In this document: piece by piece, positions 46,646 to 55,532 of the stretch | How positions within the stretch are numbered: position 1 is the stretch's first letter | How the letters are laid out: each line of letters starts with the position of its first letter | Assembly: GCA_014650475.1 (NCBI GenBank) | Contig: BMVA01000004.1 | Location: 372,001-436,000 of the forward strand | Reading direction: 5' to 3' | From: Streptomyces albogriseolus | GTDB taxonomy: Bacteria > Actinomycetota > Actinomycetes > Streptomycetales > Streptomycetaceae | DNA length: 64,000 nucleotides | Program-made: the position numbers and the translations under genes | Notes under the pieces: model-generated | Database searches by the model: none | Told to the model about the DNA's origin: nothing | What the model saw: only the letters and a program-made list of their open reading frames with translations

Positions 46646-47305
46646 TCAGCCCGCGGCCACCGCCTCCCAGGGGACCGTGCGGTCGCACCAGCGGTTCAGC
46701 AGGACGCGGTCGTGGCCGACCGACAGCAGGCCCGCGCCCGTCGACGCGCGGTAGTCCTCCACGGCCCGCACCAGCGCGGCCGTGGTCGACGCGTCGAGCA
46801 TCGCCGTCATCTCGTCGCACACCAGCCAGCGGGGCTTCAAGGCCAACGCCCTTGCCAGACAGGCGCGTTGCAGCTGGCCGTCGCTCACCTCGTGAGGGCG
46901 GCGGCCGAGCAGGTCCGGGGTGAGGCCCACGGTGTCGGCCAGCTCCGCCACGCGGTCGGCGGCCGAGGCCCGCCGGCCCGTCGCCCGCAGAGGTTCCGCG
47001 ATCAGGTCGGCGAGGCGCAGCCGGGGGTCGGCGGCGAGGCGCGGCTGCTGGAAGACCACGCCGATCGCGGTGCGCTGCTCGCGGGGGGCGCGGTGCCGGA
47101 AGCCGCGGACGGGCGTGCCGTCGAGGACGACCTCACCGGCGTCCGGGCGGTGCAGCAGGGCGGCGACCCGGGCGAGGGTCGACTTGCCGCAGCCGCTCGG
47201 GCCGAGCAGGCCCACCGCCTCGCCCGGGGTGACCGTGAGGTGCGCGTCGCGGACGACGGGGGCGCGGCGGTCGTAGCCGGCGGTGACGGCGCGCAGCTCA
47301 AGCAC
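46646..47305 (-). CDS. nikE: ABC transporter ATPase, nickel/peptide type (NikE-like)
   Basis: Fifth gene of the probable nickel-import operon, 219 residues, slightly short for the class. Walker A is GPSGCGKST near residue 37; the signature is EVSDGQLQRACLARAL, with VSDGQ in place of the usual LSGGQ; Walker B is LVCDEMTAMLD. GTG 47305 overlaps the preceding gene by eight bases. It forms the second ATPase of the importer. The D-for-G change in the signature is worth noting but is seen in other NikE/DppF-like proteins. Confidence 0.75.
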   Translation of the reverse strand: MLELRAVTAGYDRRAPVVRDAHLTVTPGEAVGLLGPSGCGKSTLARVAALLHRPDAGEVVLDGTPVRGFRHRAPREQRTAIGVVFQQPRLAADPRLRLADLIAEPLRATGRRASAADRVAELADTVGLTPDLLGRRPHEVSDGQLQRACLARALALKPRWLVCDEMTAMLDASTTAALVRAVEDYRASTGAGLLSVGHDRVLLNRWCDRTVPWEAVAAG

Positions 47306-48290
47306 GGGTGTCCTCCGGGGTCCGGGTCGCGTGGGACGTGCCGGCCGGGGCCGGTACCGGGTGGTGGCAGGCGACGGTGTTCTCCAGGTACGGGAGCACG
47401 CGGCAGATGTCCGTCGCGCGGTCGCAGCGGGGGGCGAAGGCGCAGCCCTCGGGGAGGCTGCCCAGTTCGGGCGGCAGGCCGGGGACGGGAGTGAAGGACC
47501 GCTCGGGGAGGGCCTCCAGCAGGCCGCGGCTGTAGGGGTGACGGGGGCCCGGGGAGCCGAAGAAGGGTGCCGCGTCGCTGAGTTCGACGATGCGGCCCGC
47601 GTACATGACGGCGACGCGGTCGGCGATGCGCTCGGCGGCGGCCAGGTCGTGCGTGATCATCAGCAGGGCGTGACCGTCGTCCACGTGCCGGCGCAGTTCG
47701 TCGACCGTGCGGTCCACCAGGTCGCGGTCCAGGCCGGTGGTGGGTTCGTCCGCGAGCAGCAGCGGGGCGTCACCGATCAGCGCGAGGGCGGTCGCGGCGC
47801 GCTGGGCCAGCCCGCCGGACAGTTCGTGCGGGTGCCGGTCGAGGTGGTCGAGGGGGAACTCGGCGCGCGACGAAGCCTGTTCGCCCGCCTTCCGGCGGGC
47901 GGTGCGGCCGCGGACGCCGGTGAGGCGGGCGACCGTCTCCTCGATGTGCGAGCGGATCGTCCGCACCGGGGTCAGATGCGCTGCCGGGGACTGCGGGACC
48001 AGGCCGATACGGCGGCCGCGTACGGTGCGGGCGAGGGTGCGTTCGCCGGCCGTCAGCAGGTCGAGCTCGCCCAGGTGGGCGTGGCCGGCGGTGCGGGCGT
48101 TGGCCGGGAGCAGCCCGAGCAGGGCGGACGCCAGCACGGACTTGCCGCAGCCGCTCTCCCCGATGAGGGCGAGGCACTCCCCCGGCGCGACGTCGAACGA
48201 CGCGTCCGACACGGCGGCGACGCGGCGCCCTCCGGGGAGCAGGAAGCGGACGGACAGGTCGCGTACCGAGAGCAGGGGCGCGGGCGTCAC
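47298..48290 (-). CDS. nikD: ABC transporter ATPase, nickel/peptide type (NikD-like)
   Basis: A 330-residue ATPase of the DppD/NikD/OppD class. Walker A GESGCGKSV near residue 40, signature ELSGGLAQRAATALAL, Walker B LLLADEPTTGLD, and the C-terminal oligopeptide-transporter extension with a cysteine cluster (CAFAPRCDRATDICR). GTG 48290 overlaps the permease stop (GTGA). It powers the importer together with the NikE-like protein. Confidence 0.82.
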   Translation of the reverse strand: MTPAPLLSVRDLSVRFLLPGGRRVAAVSDASFDVAPGECLALIGESGCGKSVLASALLGLLPANARTAGHAHLGELDLLTAGERTLARTVRGRRIGLVPQSPAAHLTPVRTIRSHIEETVARLTGVRGRTARRKAGEQASSRAEFPLDHLDRHPHELSGGLAQRAATALALIGDAPLLLADEPTTGLDRDLVDRTVDELRRHVDDGHALLMITHDLAAAERIADRVAVMYAGRIVELSDAAPFFGSPGPRHPYSRGLLEALPERSFTPVPGLPPELGSLPEGCAFAPRCDRATDICRVLPYLENTVACHHPVPAPAGTSHATRTPEDTRA

Positions 48291-49183
48291 AGCATCAGCT
48301 CCGATCGGCGGCGGGGATTGATCCGTTCGCGCCAGGCGCCCGCCAGGCCGGCGACCGCGAGGGTGGGGAGGATCAGGAACAGGCCGGGGAAGAGGGTGGG
48401 CCACCACTGGCCGGCGAGGAGGGAGCCGCGGGCGCCCTGGATGAGCGTGCCGAGGCTCGCGGTGTGGGTGGGCAGGCCCAGGCCCAGGAAGGACAGGGCC
48501 GACTCGTGCCACATGGCGTGCGGGACCATCAGGACGGCGGCGAGACCCGCCTGGGGCAGCACGCCCGGCAGCAGGTGGCGTACCGTCACCCGCCACCGGC
48601 TCGCCCCGCCGGAGACGGCCGCGTCGACGAACGGCCGGGACCGCAGCGACAGCACCTCCGCGCGGACGATGCGCGCGGTGGACAGCCAGTGCGTGAGGGC
48701 GACGGAGATCACCACCGGCCAGACGCCCGGCCGGAACATGGCCACGATGAAGATGCCGAGCAGCAGGTGCGGGACGGACGACAGGGTGTCGACCAGACGC
48801 ATGACCAGACGGTCGGCCCAGCCGCCGAGGGCGCCGGCGGCGGCTCCCACGGCGGTGCCGATCACCGTGGCGGTGAGCGCGGCCACCACGCCCACGAGCA
48901 GGGACACCCGCAGTCCGTAGACGCAGCGCAGCAGCAGGTCGCGGCCCACGTCGTCGGTGCCGAACGGGTGCGCCCAGCTGGGCGGTTCGAGCTTGGCGGC
49001 CAGGTCGACGGCCTGCTGGTCGAGCTGGACCAGCGGCGGGACGAGCAGCACGGCCAGCACGGTCACGGCGACCAGGGCGGCGGAGACGCGCAGCCGCAGG
49101 ACGTGCGTGGAGCGGCGGGCGGCGTCGTGCGCTCGCCACTCGGGAGCCGCCGGGCCGGCGGCGGTATCGGCCTCGGTCGTCAC
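48287..49183 (-). CDS. nikC: ABC transporter permease, nickel/peptide type (NikC-like)
   Basis: A 298-residue permease of the DppC/NikC class with six membrane segments. The N-terminal tail is followed by the hydrophobic entry RLRVSALVAVTVLAVLLVPP-like stretch and HPFGTDDVGRDLLLRCVYGL, a signature of the class. GTG 49183 overlaps the preceding permease stop (GTGA). Confidence 0.82.
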   Translation of the reverse strand: MTTEADTAAGPAAPEWRAHDAARRSTHVLRLRVSAALVAVTVLAVLLVPPLVQLDQQAVDLAAKLEPPSWAHPFGTDDVGRDLLLRCVYGLRVSLLVGVVAALTATVIGTAVGAAAGALGGWADRLVMRLVDTLSSVPHLLLGIFIVAMFRPGVWPVVISVALTHWLSTARIVRAEVLSLRSRPFVDAAVSGGASRWRVTVRHLLPGVLPQAGLAAVLMVPHAMWHESALSFLGLGLPTHTASLGTLIQGARGSLLAGQWWPTLFPGLFLILPTLAVAGLAGAWRERINPRRRSELML

Positions 49184-50172
49184 ATCTCCTCCAGCTTCAC
49201 CCTCGGGTCGATCAGCCCGTAGAGCAGGTCGGCGAGCAGGTTGCCGGCGAGGACGGCGGCGGTGGCGAGGGTGGTCAGCGCGGCCAGCAGCGGGAAGTCG
49301 ACCGCCGTGGCCGCCTCCACCGTGGCCGAGGCGATGCCGGGCCAGCTGAAGACGGTCTCCACCAGCAGCGCCCCGGTGATGAGTTCCGGCACCCGGGAGC
49401 CGATGAGCGTGAGCACCGGCAGCAGTCCGGAGCGCAGGGCATGGCCGAGGAGCACGGTGCGTTCGCTCAGGCCGCGCGCCCTCGCCCCGCGCACGGGGTC
49501 CTCCGCGAGGGCGTCGCCGACGCCCTGGCGGACGTACAGCGTGAACCAGGGCAGTTGGGAGACGGCGAGGACGCCGGCGGGGAGCACCAGGTGCTGGACC
49601 AGGCCGCCGAAGGTCACCCGGTCGCTGCCGGTGTCGGTGAGGCCGCCCGCCGGGAGGACGTCCAGTTGGAGGGCGAACAGCCAGACGGCGAGCAGGGCGA
49701 TCCAGAAGACCGGGGCGGCCTCCAGGACGTACGCGGCGGAGGTGACCGCACGGTCCACGAGGGAGCCGGGGCGGCGGGCGGCGAGCACGCCGAGCACCGT
49801 GCCGAGCAGCACGGCCGCGGCGAACGCGACGGCGCACAACAGCGTGGACCACACCAGGCGTTCGCCGATGACCTCGGCCACCGGCTGGCGCATCACCGCC
49901 GAGAGGCCGAGGTCGCCGCCGAGGGCGGAGGTCAGCCAGTCCCACCAGCGGGCGGTGAACGGCCGGTCCACGCCGAGGTTGTCCCGCAGCCGGTCCAGGG
50001 TCTCCTGGTCGGCGCCAAGCGCGGCGGTGCCCGCGTACGCCTTCACCGGGTCGAAGGGGGACGCGGCGGCCACGGCGAAGACGCCGAAGGTGACGACGAG
50101 GAGCACCGGCACGGCGTACAGCGCGCGGCGCGCCGTGAGCCGTGCCATGGCGCGCCAGGGGGCGTGGGTCAT
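49180..50172 (-). CDS. nikB: ABC transporter permease, nickel/peptide type (NikB-like)
   Basis: A 330-residue permease of the DppB/NikB class: N-terminal membrane segment (ALYAVPVLLVVTFGVFAVAA), periplasmic loop with LGVDRPFTARWWDWLTSALG, then about five more segments and the EDPVRGARARGLSERTVLLG cytoplasmic loop. ATG 50172 overlaps the binding-protein stop (ATGA). Confidence 0.82.
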   Translation of the reverse strand: MTHAPWRAMARLTARRALYAVPVLLVVTFGVFAVAAASPFDPVKAYAGTAALGADQETLDRLRDNLGVDRPFTARWWDWLTSALGGDLGLSAVMRQPVAEVIGERLVWSTLLCAVAFAAAVLLGTVLGVLAARRPGSLVDRAVTSAAYVLEAAPVFWIALLAVWLFALQLDVLPAGGLTDTGSDRVTFGGLVQHLVLPAGVLAVSQLPWFTLYVRQGVGDALAEDPVRGARARGLSERTVLLGHALRSGLLPVLTLIGSRVPELITGALLVETVFSWPGIASATVEAATAVDFPLLAALTTLATAAVLAGNLLADLLYGLIDPRVKLEEM

Positions 50173-51761
50173 GGCGTGGGCTGCCAGTCCTCGACGTTCC
50201 ACCAGGGTCCGGCGGCGAAGCCGTGCTCGTGCGGCTCGGTCTGGGTGGTGAGGCCCTTCCAGCGGTCGGCGAGCACGTACAGGTGGTCGATGTGGGTGAG
50301 GAAGGTGTAGCCGGGGTTCTTGACGAGGGCGCGCTGGAGGGCGGCGTAGGCGGCCTTGCGGGTCTCGGGGTCCTGGGTGCGCCGGCCGGTCTCCAGGGCG
50401 CGGTCGACGGCAGGATCGGCGTAGTGGGCCATGTTGTTGAAGCCGTCGCCGGCGAGGGAGGAGTGCAGCATCGTGTAGAGCCCGAAGTCGGGGTCGCCGG
50501 TGCTGCCGAAGCCCGCGAGGACGGCGTCCCGGTGCATGCGCGGCTCGATGACCTCCCAGGTGGCGCTCTCCACCCGGACGTCGATGCCGGCCTTCTTGGC
50601 GTCGGAGGCGTAGGCGAGGGCGTGGTCCTGGCGGACCTTGTCGCCGGAGGGGTAGTACAGCGTGAAGCGGGCGGGGCGGCCGTCCTTGGCGCGGACGCCG
50701 TCCTCGCCCTTCGTCCAGCCGGCGGCGTCGAGGACGCGGCCGGCCTCGGCGAGGTCGCGCGGGCGCTCGACGTCCTCGGCGAACCAGGGGTCGTCGACGG
50801 GCAGCGGGCCGTAGGCGGGGCGGCCGGCGCCGTCGAGGATCTTGTCGACCATGGCCTGCCGGTCGACGGCGAGGTCGAGGGCGCGGCGGATCGCGGTGTC
50901 GCCGGTGACGGGGTTGCCGCTGGGGAGGGTGACGACGCGGACGTCGTAGGAGGTGGCCCGGTACGTCTTCTTGTCGTCGTCGCCCTTGAAGGTGGCGGCG
51001 AGGTTGGGCGGGAGGACCGCGCCGTCGAGGTCGCCGGAGCGGAGCCGGGTGGCGCGGACGTCGTCGTCGGGGACGATCGCCATGGTGAGTTTCTTCACCT
51101 TCGGGGCGCCGCCCCAGTAGTGCGGGTTGGCCTTGAAGGTGAGCTTCTCGCCCTTGCGCCAGTCGGCGAGGACGTACGGTCCGGTGCCGACCGGCTTGGT
51201 GTTGAAGGGGCCGGTGTTGGGGTCCTGCCCGCCGGCGACGTGCTCGGGGACGATCGGCAGCACCGTGCGGGCGGCGAACGGCGCGTAGGGGTGGTGGAGG
51301 GTGAAGACGACCGTGTCGTCGCCCACCGCCCGGACGTCCTTGACGGCCGCGAGTTCGCTCTTGGCGGTGTTGTTGGTGTCGTCGTCGAGCACCGTGCGGT
51401 ACGTGAAGACGACGTCCCGCGCGGTCAGCGGCTTGCCGTCGCTGAACCTGACGCCCTTGCGCAGGGTGTACGTGTAGGTGCGTCCGCCGTCCGTGATCCG
51501 CGGAAGTGCCGTGGCCAGGGCGGGTTCGAGGGTCATGTCGGCGGTGCGGGCGAGGAGGCCGTCGAAGAGCTTGGAGTTGCCGTCCTTGCCGTAGCCGAGG
51601 AGCGGGCTGAGGGTGTCGGGCTCGGTGGAGACGCCGATCACCACGGACTCGCCGGCCGCCGCGCCGTCCGCGCCGCCGGAGCCCGGTGCCGAGCAGGCGG
51701 AGACCGCCGCGGCCGTCGCCAGCACGGCGGCGGCGCCCCGTATGCGTCGTCGGGTCGTCAT
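50169..51761 (-). CDS. nikA: Periplasmic-binding lipoprotein of a nickel/peptide ABC importer (NikA-like)
   Basis: A 530-residue SBP_bac_5 lipoprotein with lipobox VSAC (Cys 23). It starts VVIGVSTEPDTLSPLLGYGK and has the class motif TLRKGVRFSDGKPLTARDVVFTYRT near 105-130. The family binds peptides, nickel chelates or haem. Nickel is proposed because a Nur-type box lies 35 bases upstream of the start and Nur is the nickel-uptake regulator of Streptomyces, and because a cobalt transporter is divergent from it. GAGG precedes ATG 51761. Confidence 0.85.
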   Translation of the reverse strand: MTTRRRIRGAAAVLATAAAVSACSAPGSGGADGAAAGESVVIGVSTEPDTLSPLLGYGKDGNSKLFDGLLARTADMTLEPALATALPRITDGGRTYTYTLRKGVRFSDGKPLTARDVVFTYRTVLDDDTNNTAKSELAAVKDVRAVGDDTVVFTLHHPYAPFAARTVLPIVPEHVAGGQDPNTGPFNTKPVGTGPYVLADWRKGEKLTFKANPHYWGGAPKVKKLTMAIVPDDDVRATRLRSGDLDGAVLPPNLAATFKGDDDKKTYRATSYDVRVVTLPSGNPVTGDTAIRRALDLAVDRQAMVDKILDGAGRPAYGPLPVDDPWFAEDVERPRDLAEAGRVLDAAGWTKGEDGVRAKDGRPARFTLYYPSGDKVRQDHALAYASDAKKAGIDVRVESATWEVIEPRMHRDAVLAGFGSTGDPDFGLYTMLHSSLAGDGFNNMAHYADPAVDRALETGRRTQDPETRKAAYAALQRALVKNPGYTFLTHIDHLYVLADRWKGLTTQTEPHEHGFAAGPWWNVEDWQPTP

Positions 51762-51795
51762 CGAACCTCACATCCCTGTTGCTGGAAAATCGCTC

Positions 51796-51812
51796 TTGCA
51801 TATTAGTTGCAG
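51796..51812. promoter_or_regulatory. Nur-type nickel box TTGCAT-N5-TTGCAG
   Basis: Two TTGCA half-sites with the five-base gap expected of Nur boxes (TTGCAA-N5-TTGCAA). It ends 35 bases upstream of the nikA-like start. Nur is a Fur-family repressor that acts with nickel. Confidence 0.6.
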
Positions 51813-51965
51813 GAAGACCTTGCCCAGGACGGCGGCCCCCCAGTCACCCCGGTCGCCGGGCTGCCCGAACGCGCAGGTGTGCGCCGGGTCCCGAGCCGCC
51901 GGGCGCCCTCCGCGCGCCCCCGTCGCCGCTTGTCACCGGACCGCGACGGGGACTACTGTCACCAC

Positions 51966-52123
51966 GCCTTGGTGACGGGAAATCGGTGCGATACCGGTGC
52001 GGCCCTCGCCACTGTGATCGGGAAGTCCGGCTCCGGCCCTCACGGGCAGCCACTGGGTTCTTCGGGACCCGGGAAGGCGGAGCACGGGCGGTGGTACCCG
52101 TCAGCCAGGAGACCGGCCAAGGC
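51966..52123 (+). ncRNA. Cobalamin riboswitch upstream of cbiM
   Basis: Begins and ends with a perfect seven-pair P1 (GCCTTGG 51966-51972 with CCAAGGC 52117-52123). Between them are the conserved elements: GACGGGAA near 51974, GCCACTGTGATCGGGAAG near 52007-52025, and the B12 box AGCCAGGAGACCGGCC at 52103-52118. About 40 bases separate it from the cbiM start. Adenosylcobalamin binding would shut off cobalt uptake when B12 is plentiful. Confidence 0.9.
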
Positions 52124-52165
52124 GCGTCAACCATCCACGAGGTGCTGGAGAGGGTCTGCTGAGCC

Positions 52166-52876
52166 ATGCACATTGCCGAGGGTTTCCTGCCTCCGGCGCA
52201 CGCGGTCGCCTGGGGCGTCGCGTCCGCGCCCTTCGTCGTCCACGGAGCCCGGTCGCTCGTCCGTGACGTCAGAGAACATCCCGAGAGCACGCTGCTGCTG
52301 GGCGCGTCGGGAGCGTTCACCTTCGTCCTGTCCGCGCTGAAACTGCCCTCGGTGACCGGGAGTTGCTCCCACCCCACCGGCACCGGGCTGGGCGCGATCC
52401 TGTTCCGGCCGCCGGTCATGGCGGTGCTCGGGACCATCACCCTGCTGTTCCAGGCGCTGCTGCTCGCCCACGGCGGGCTCACCACGCTCGGCGCCAACGT
52501 CTTCTCCCTGGCGGTCGTCGGCCCCTGGGCGGGGTACGGCGTCTACCGGCTGCTGCGCCGGTACGGTGTGCCGCTGATGGGCGCGGTGTTCTGCGGCGCG
52601 TTCGTCGCCGACCTGTCGACGTACTGCGTGACGAGCGTCCAGCTGGCGCTGGCGTTCCCCGACCCGGGCAGCGGATTCCTGGGCGCGCTGGGGAAGTTCG
52701 GCTCCATCTTCGCCGTCACGCAGATCCCGCTCGCGGTCAGCGAGGGGCTGCTGACCGTGCTGGTGATGCGTCTGCTGGTGCAGTCCAGCAAGGGCGAGCT
52801 GACCCGGCTCGGGGTGCTGGTCACCTCGGCGGCCGGCGGCAAGCGGGCCGAGTCGGCCGGGGCGGTGGCCCGGTGA
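52166..52876 (+). CDS. cbiM: Cobalt ECF transporter substrate-binding subunit CbiM
   Basis: The 236-residue membrane component that binds cobalt. The N-terminus MHIAEGF is intact, as required, since the free amine, H2 and a later histidine (H69 in [12 protein letters not shown]) form the metal site. About seven membrane segments follow. It is under the riboswitch upstream and is coupled to cbiN by GTGA. NikM is a close relative, but the B12 riboswitch and cbiN point to cobalt. Confidence 0.92.
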   Translation: MHIAEGFLPPAHAVAWGVASAPFVVHGARSLVRDVREHPESTLLLGASGAFTFVLSALKLPSVTGSCSHPTGTGLGAILFRPPVMAVLGTITLLFQALLLAHGGLTTLGANVFSLAVVGPWAGYGVYRLLRRYGVPLMGAVFCGAFVADLSTYCVTSVQLALAFPDPGSGFLGALGKFGSIFAVTQIPLAVSEGLLTVLVMRLLVQSSKGELTRLGVLVTSAAGGKRAESAGAVAR

Positions 52877-53244
52877 GCCGCAACGCGAGGATCAACACCC
52901 TGCTCCTGCTGCTCGTCGCCGCCCTCGCCGTGATCCCGCTGGCGTTCGGGCTCGGCGACCACAAGGAGGAGCCGTTCGCCGGGGCGGACGGCGAGGCGGA
53001 GACCGCGATCACCGAGATCGACCCGGACTACGAGCCGTGGTTCTCGCCGCTGTACGAACCGCCGTCCGGGGAGGTCGAGTCGGCGCTGTTCGCCCTCCAG
53101 GCCGCGATCGGCGCGGGCGTCCTGGCGTACTACTTCGGGCTGCGGCGCGGGCGCCGGCAGGGCGAGGCGCGGGCCCGTGAGCGGTCCGTCGCGGTGGACA
53201 CGGACGCGGGGGCACGCACCGGCGCCGACGGCGGACGGGACTGA
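52873..53244 (+). CDS. cbiN: Cobalt transporter accessory subunit CbiN
   Basis: A protein of 123 residues with two membrane segments (about 8-25 and 72-90) around an extracytoplasmic loop ([15 protein letters not shown] ... [17 protein letters not shown]). It helps load CbiM with cobalt. GTG 52873 overlaps the cbiM stop. A charged tail of about 30 residues follows the second helix. Confidence 0.88.
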   Translation: MSRNARINTLLLLLVAALAVIPLAFGLGDHKEEPFAGADGEAETAITEIDPDYEPWFSPLYEPPSGEVESALFALQAAIGAGVLAYYFGLRRGRRQGEARARERSVAVDTDAGARTGADGGRD

Positions 53245-53251
53245 CGGGTCC

Positions 53252-54001
53252 GTGCTGCCGATCGACGCGGCGGCGCACAGCAGCCGCTGGCGCCGCCGAC
53301 ATCCCGTGGACAAGGCCGTCCTCGGCCTCGGCCTCACCGTCCTCGCGGTCTCGCTGCCTCCATGGCCGGGCGCCGCGCTGGTGCTGGTCACCGCGCTGGT
53401 GCTGCTGCTCGGCCCGGCGGGGGTGCCGGCCGGGCGGCTGTGGCGGGCGTACCGGGTGCCGCTGGGGTTCTGCGTCACCGGGGCGCTGACCCTGCTGGTG
53501 CGGGTGGGCGGGCCCGGCGGTTTCGTGTCGCCGGCCGAGGACGGGCCGCTGCGTGCCGGGGAGTTGCTGCTGCGCACCTCGGCGGCCTCGCTGGGCGTGC
53601 TGCTGTTCGCGTTCACCACACCGATGTCGGACCTGCTGCCGCGGCTGGTGCGCGCCGGGGTGCCCGCGCCGCTCGTGGACGTGGCGCTGGTGACGTACCG
53701 GATGAGCTTTCTGCTGCTGGACTCGGTGCGCCGGGTGCACCGGGCGCAGGCGGCGCGGCTCGGGCACACCACCCGTGCGGCGGCCTGGCGTTCGCTCGGC
53801 GGGCTCGGCGCGACCGCGTTCGTCCGGTCCTTCGACCGGGCGGCGCGGCTGCAGACCGGGCTCGCGGGCCGCGGCTACGACGGCGCCCTGCGCGTGCTGG
53901 TGCCCGAGGCCCGGGTGTCCGCCCGGTTCACGGCCGCGAGCGGCGCGCTCCTGGCGGCGCTGGCCGCCCTCACCTTCGTACTGGAAAGGCCCCTGTCGTG
54001 A
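53252..54001 (+). CDS. cbiQ: ECF transporter transmembrane subunit CbiQ
   Basis: The 249-residue T component that couples CbiO to CbiM. About five membrane segments and the Ala-Arg cytoplasmic motifs (SFDRAARLQTGLAGRGYDG; ARLGHTTRA) near the C-terminus are visible. GTG 53252 gives the normal N-terminus (LPIDAAAHSSRWRRRHPVDK); a reading from 53177 would overlap cbiN. The stop overlaps the cbiO start (GTGA). Confidence 0.9.
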   Translation: MLPIDAAAHSSRWRRRHPVDKAVLGLGLTVLAVSLPPWPGAALVLVTALVLLLGPAGVPAGRLWRAYRVPLGFCVTGALTLLVRVGGPGGFVSPAEDGPLRAGELLLRTSAASLGVLLFAFTTPMSDLLPRLVRAGVPAPLVDVALVTYRMSFLLLDSVRRVHRAQAARLGHTTRAAAWRSLGGLGATAFVRSFDRAARLQTGLAGRGYDGALRVLVPEARVSARFTAASGALLAALAALTFVLERPLS

Positions 54002-54858
54002 GCGGATCCGTGCTGGTGGCACTGCGGGACGTGTCGTTCGCGTACGAGGACGGGCCGCCGGTGTTCACCGGGCTCGACTTCGAGGTGCGCGAGGGACGGG
54101 CGCTGGCGCTGCTGGGCCGCAACGGCAGCGGCAAGACCACGCTGATGCGGCTGCTGAGCGGCGGACTGCGGCCGCACGGCGGGGAGTTGCTGCTGTCGGG
54201 CCGTGCGGTGCGGCACGACCGGAAGGGGCTGACGGTGCTGCGCACCACCGTGCAGCTGGTGGTGCAGGACCCGGACGACCAGTTGTTCGCCGCGTCCGTG
54301 GGGCAGGACGTGTCGTTCGGGCCGCTGAACCTCGGGCTGCCCGACGGGGAGGTGCGCGTACGGGTCGCGGAGGCGCTGGAGGCGCTGGACATCGCCGCGC
54401 TCGCCGACCGGCCCACGCATCTGCTGTCGTACGGGCAGCGTAAGCGGACGGCGATCGCGGGCGCGGTCGCGATGCGGCCGCGGGTGCTGATCCTGGACGA
54501 GCCGACGGCGGGTCTCGATCCCGACGGCCAGGAACGGCTGCTGGCCACCCTCGACGGTCTGCGGGCGAGCGGCACGACGGTGGTGATGGCCACACACGAC
54601 GTGGATCTCGCCCTGCGCTGGGCCGACGACGCGGCGCTGCTCACCCCGGCGGGCGCCCACACCGGCCCGGCCCCGCAGATGCTGTCCCGGCGGGACCTTC
54701 TCACGGCGGCGGGGCTCAGGCTGCCGTGGGGCGTGGCGGCCGGGCTGTTCCTGCGGGCGCGGGGGCCGGCCGGCGGCACGGACGCCGGTCCCCGCACCCC
54801 GGAGGAGCTGGCGGCGCTGGCCGCCCTGCCGGAGGACGGGGACCGGAGGTCCGGCTGA
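53998..54858 (+). CDS. cbiO: ECF transporter ATPase CbiO
   Basis: A 286-residue ATPase. Walker A GRNGSGKTT near residue 40, Q-loop VVQDPDDQLF, signature LSYGQRKRTAIAG (where most have LSGGQ; LSYGQ is common in CbiO), Walker B VLILDEPTAGLD, His-loop THD. It powers cobalt import with CbiMNQ. A C-terminal extension of about 50 residues is less conserved. It ends 16 bases from the convergent gene. Confidence 0.92.
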   Translation: MSGSVLVALRDVSFAYEDGPPVFTGLDFEVREGRALALLGRNGSGKTTLMRLLSGGLRPHGGELLLSGRAVRHDRKGLTVLRTTVQLVVQDPDDQLFAASVGQDVSFGPLNLGLPDGEVRVRVAEALEALDIAALADRPTHLLSYGQRKRTAIAGAVAMRPRVLILDEPTAGLDPDGQERLLATLDGLRASGTTVVMATHDVDLALRWADDAALLTPAGAHTGPAPQMLSRRDLLTAAGLRLPWGVAAGLFLRARGPAGGTDAGPRTPEELAALAALPEDGDRRSG

Positions 54859-54874
54859 GGCCTCCGACGCGAGG

Positions 54875-55390
54875 TCAGCAGCCGCCGCAGTTGTAGTAGG
54901 TGACGTCCCAGTGGTTGCCCTCGTCGGCGTAGACGTTGCCGGAGCCGGACCGCCACTGCGGGGCTCCGTCGCCGCGCACGCCGATGTAGGTGAAGGTGTT
55001 CTTGATGTAGTTCCCGACGCAGGTGGTCTTGGAGAAGTCGAGCTTGTAGCCGTTCCAGTGCGAGTACGTGCCGGAGGCGTGCCCGGTCTCGGTGCCGCCC
55101 GTGATGTTCAGTGCGCAGCCGGTGGCCCGCTTCAGGGTCTGGGCGCCCTGGGCCGTGGCCAGGTTGAGCTGGTCGAAGGACGTGCAGGTGGAGACGTAGC
55201 GGTCGGAGCAGCCTCCGGACGACGACCAGGTGATGCCGACCTCGCGGAACATGGACGTCGCGGTGGCGTGGCTGATCTTGGTGACGGCGAACGCCTCGCC
55301 GGCGGTGCCCACCACGGCGGCGCCCGGGGCGACGACGAGGGCGAGGGCGGTCAGGACGGAGCGGAGCTTCGGGGCCTTGAGGGTCTTCAT
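54875..55390 (-). CDS. Secreted protein, LAS/M15-like zinc peptidase fold
   Basis: A 171-residue secreted protein: signal peptide to about residue 35 (AGEAFA). The mature part has TGHASGTYSHWNGYKLD and EGNHWDVTYYN, matching the LAS superfamily layout SxHxxGxxxD then ExxH, metal ligands of D-Ala-D-Ala peptidases (M15). At least eight cysteines suggest disulfides. GGAAGG precedes ATG 55390. It may cut peptidoglycan or another peptide; the substrate is unproven. Confidence 0.68.
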   Translation of the reverse strand: MKTLKAPKLRSVLTALALVVAPGAAVVGTAGEAFAVTKISHATATSMFREVGITWSSSGGCSDRYVSTCTSFDQLNLATAQGAQTLKRATGCALNITGGTETGHASGTYSHWNGYKLDFSKTTCVGNYIKNTFTYIGVRGDGAPQWRSGSGNVYADEGNHWDVTYYNCGGC

Positions 55391-55532
55391 GTGGGGGCCT
55401 TCCTGCTGTCGGGGCCAGGGTGCGTGGGGGACGGCTGTGCAGGCGGAGCAGACCGATGATGCCCGTGGTCTACGCGCGTCCGCCAGAGGACAAAGCGGAA
55501 TGCTGCCGCCTGCGTGCACCGGTGACGTTCCG

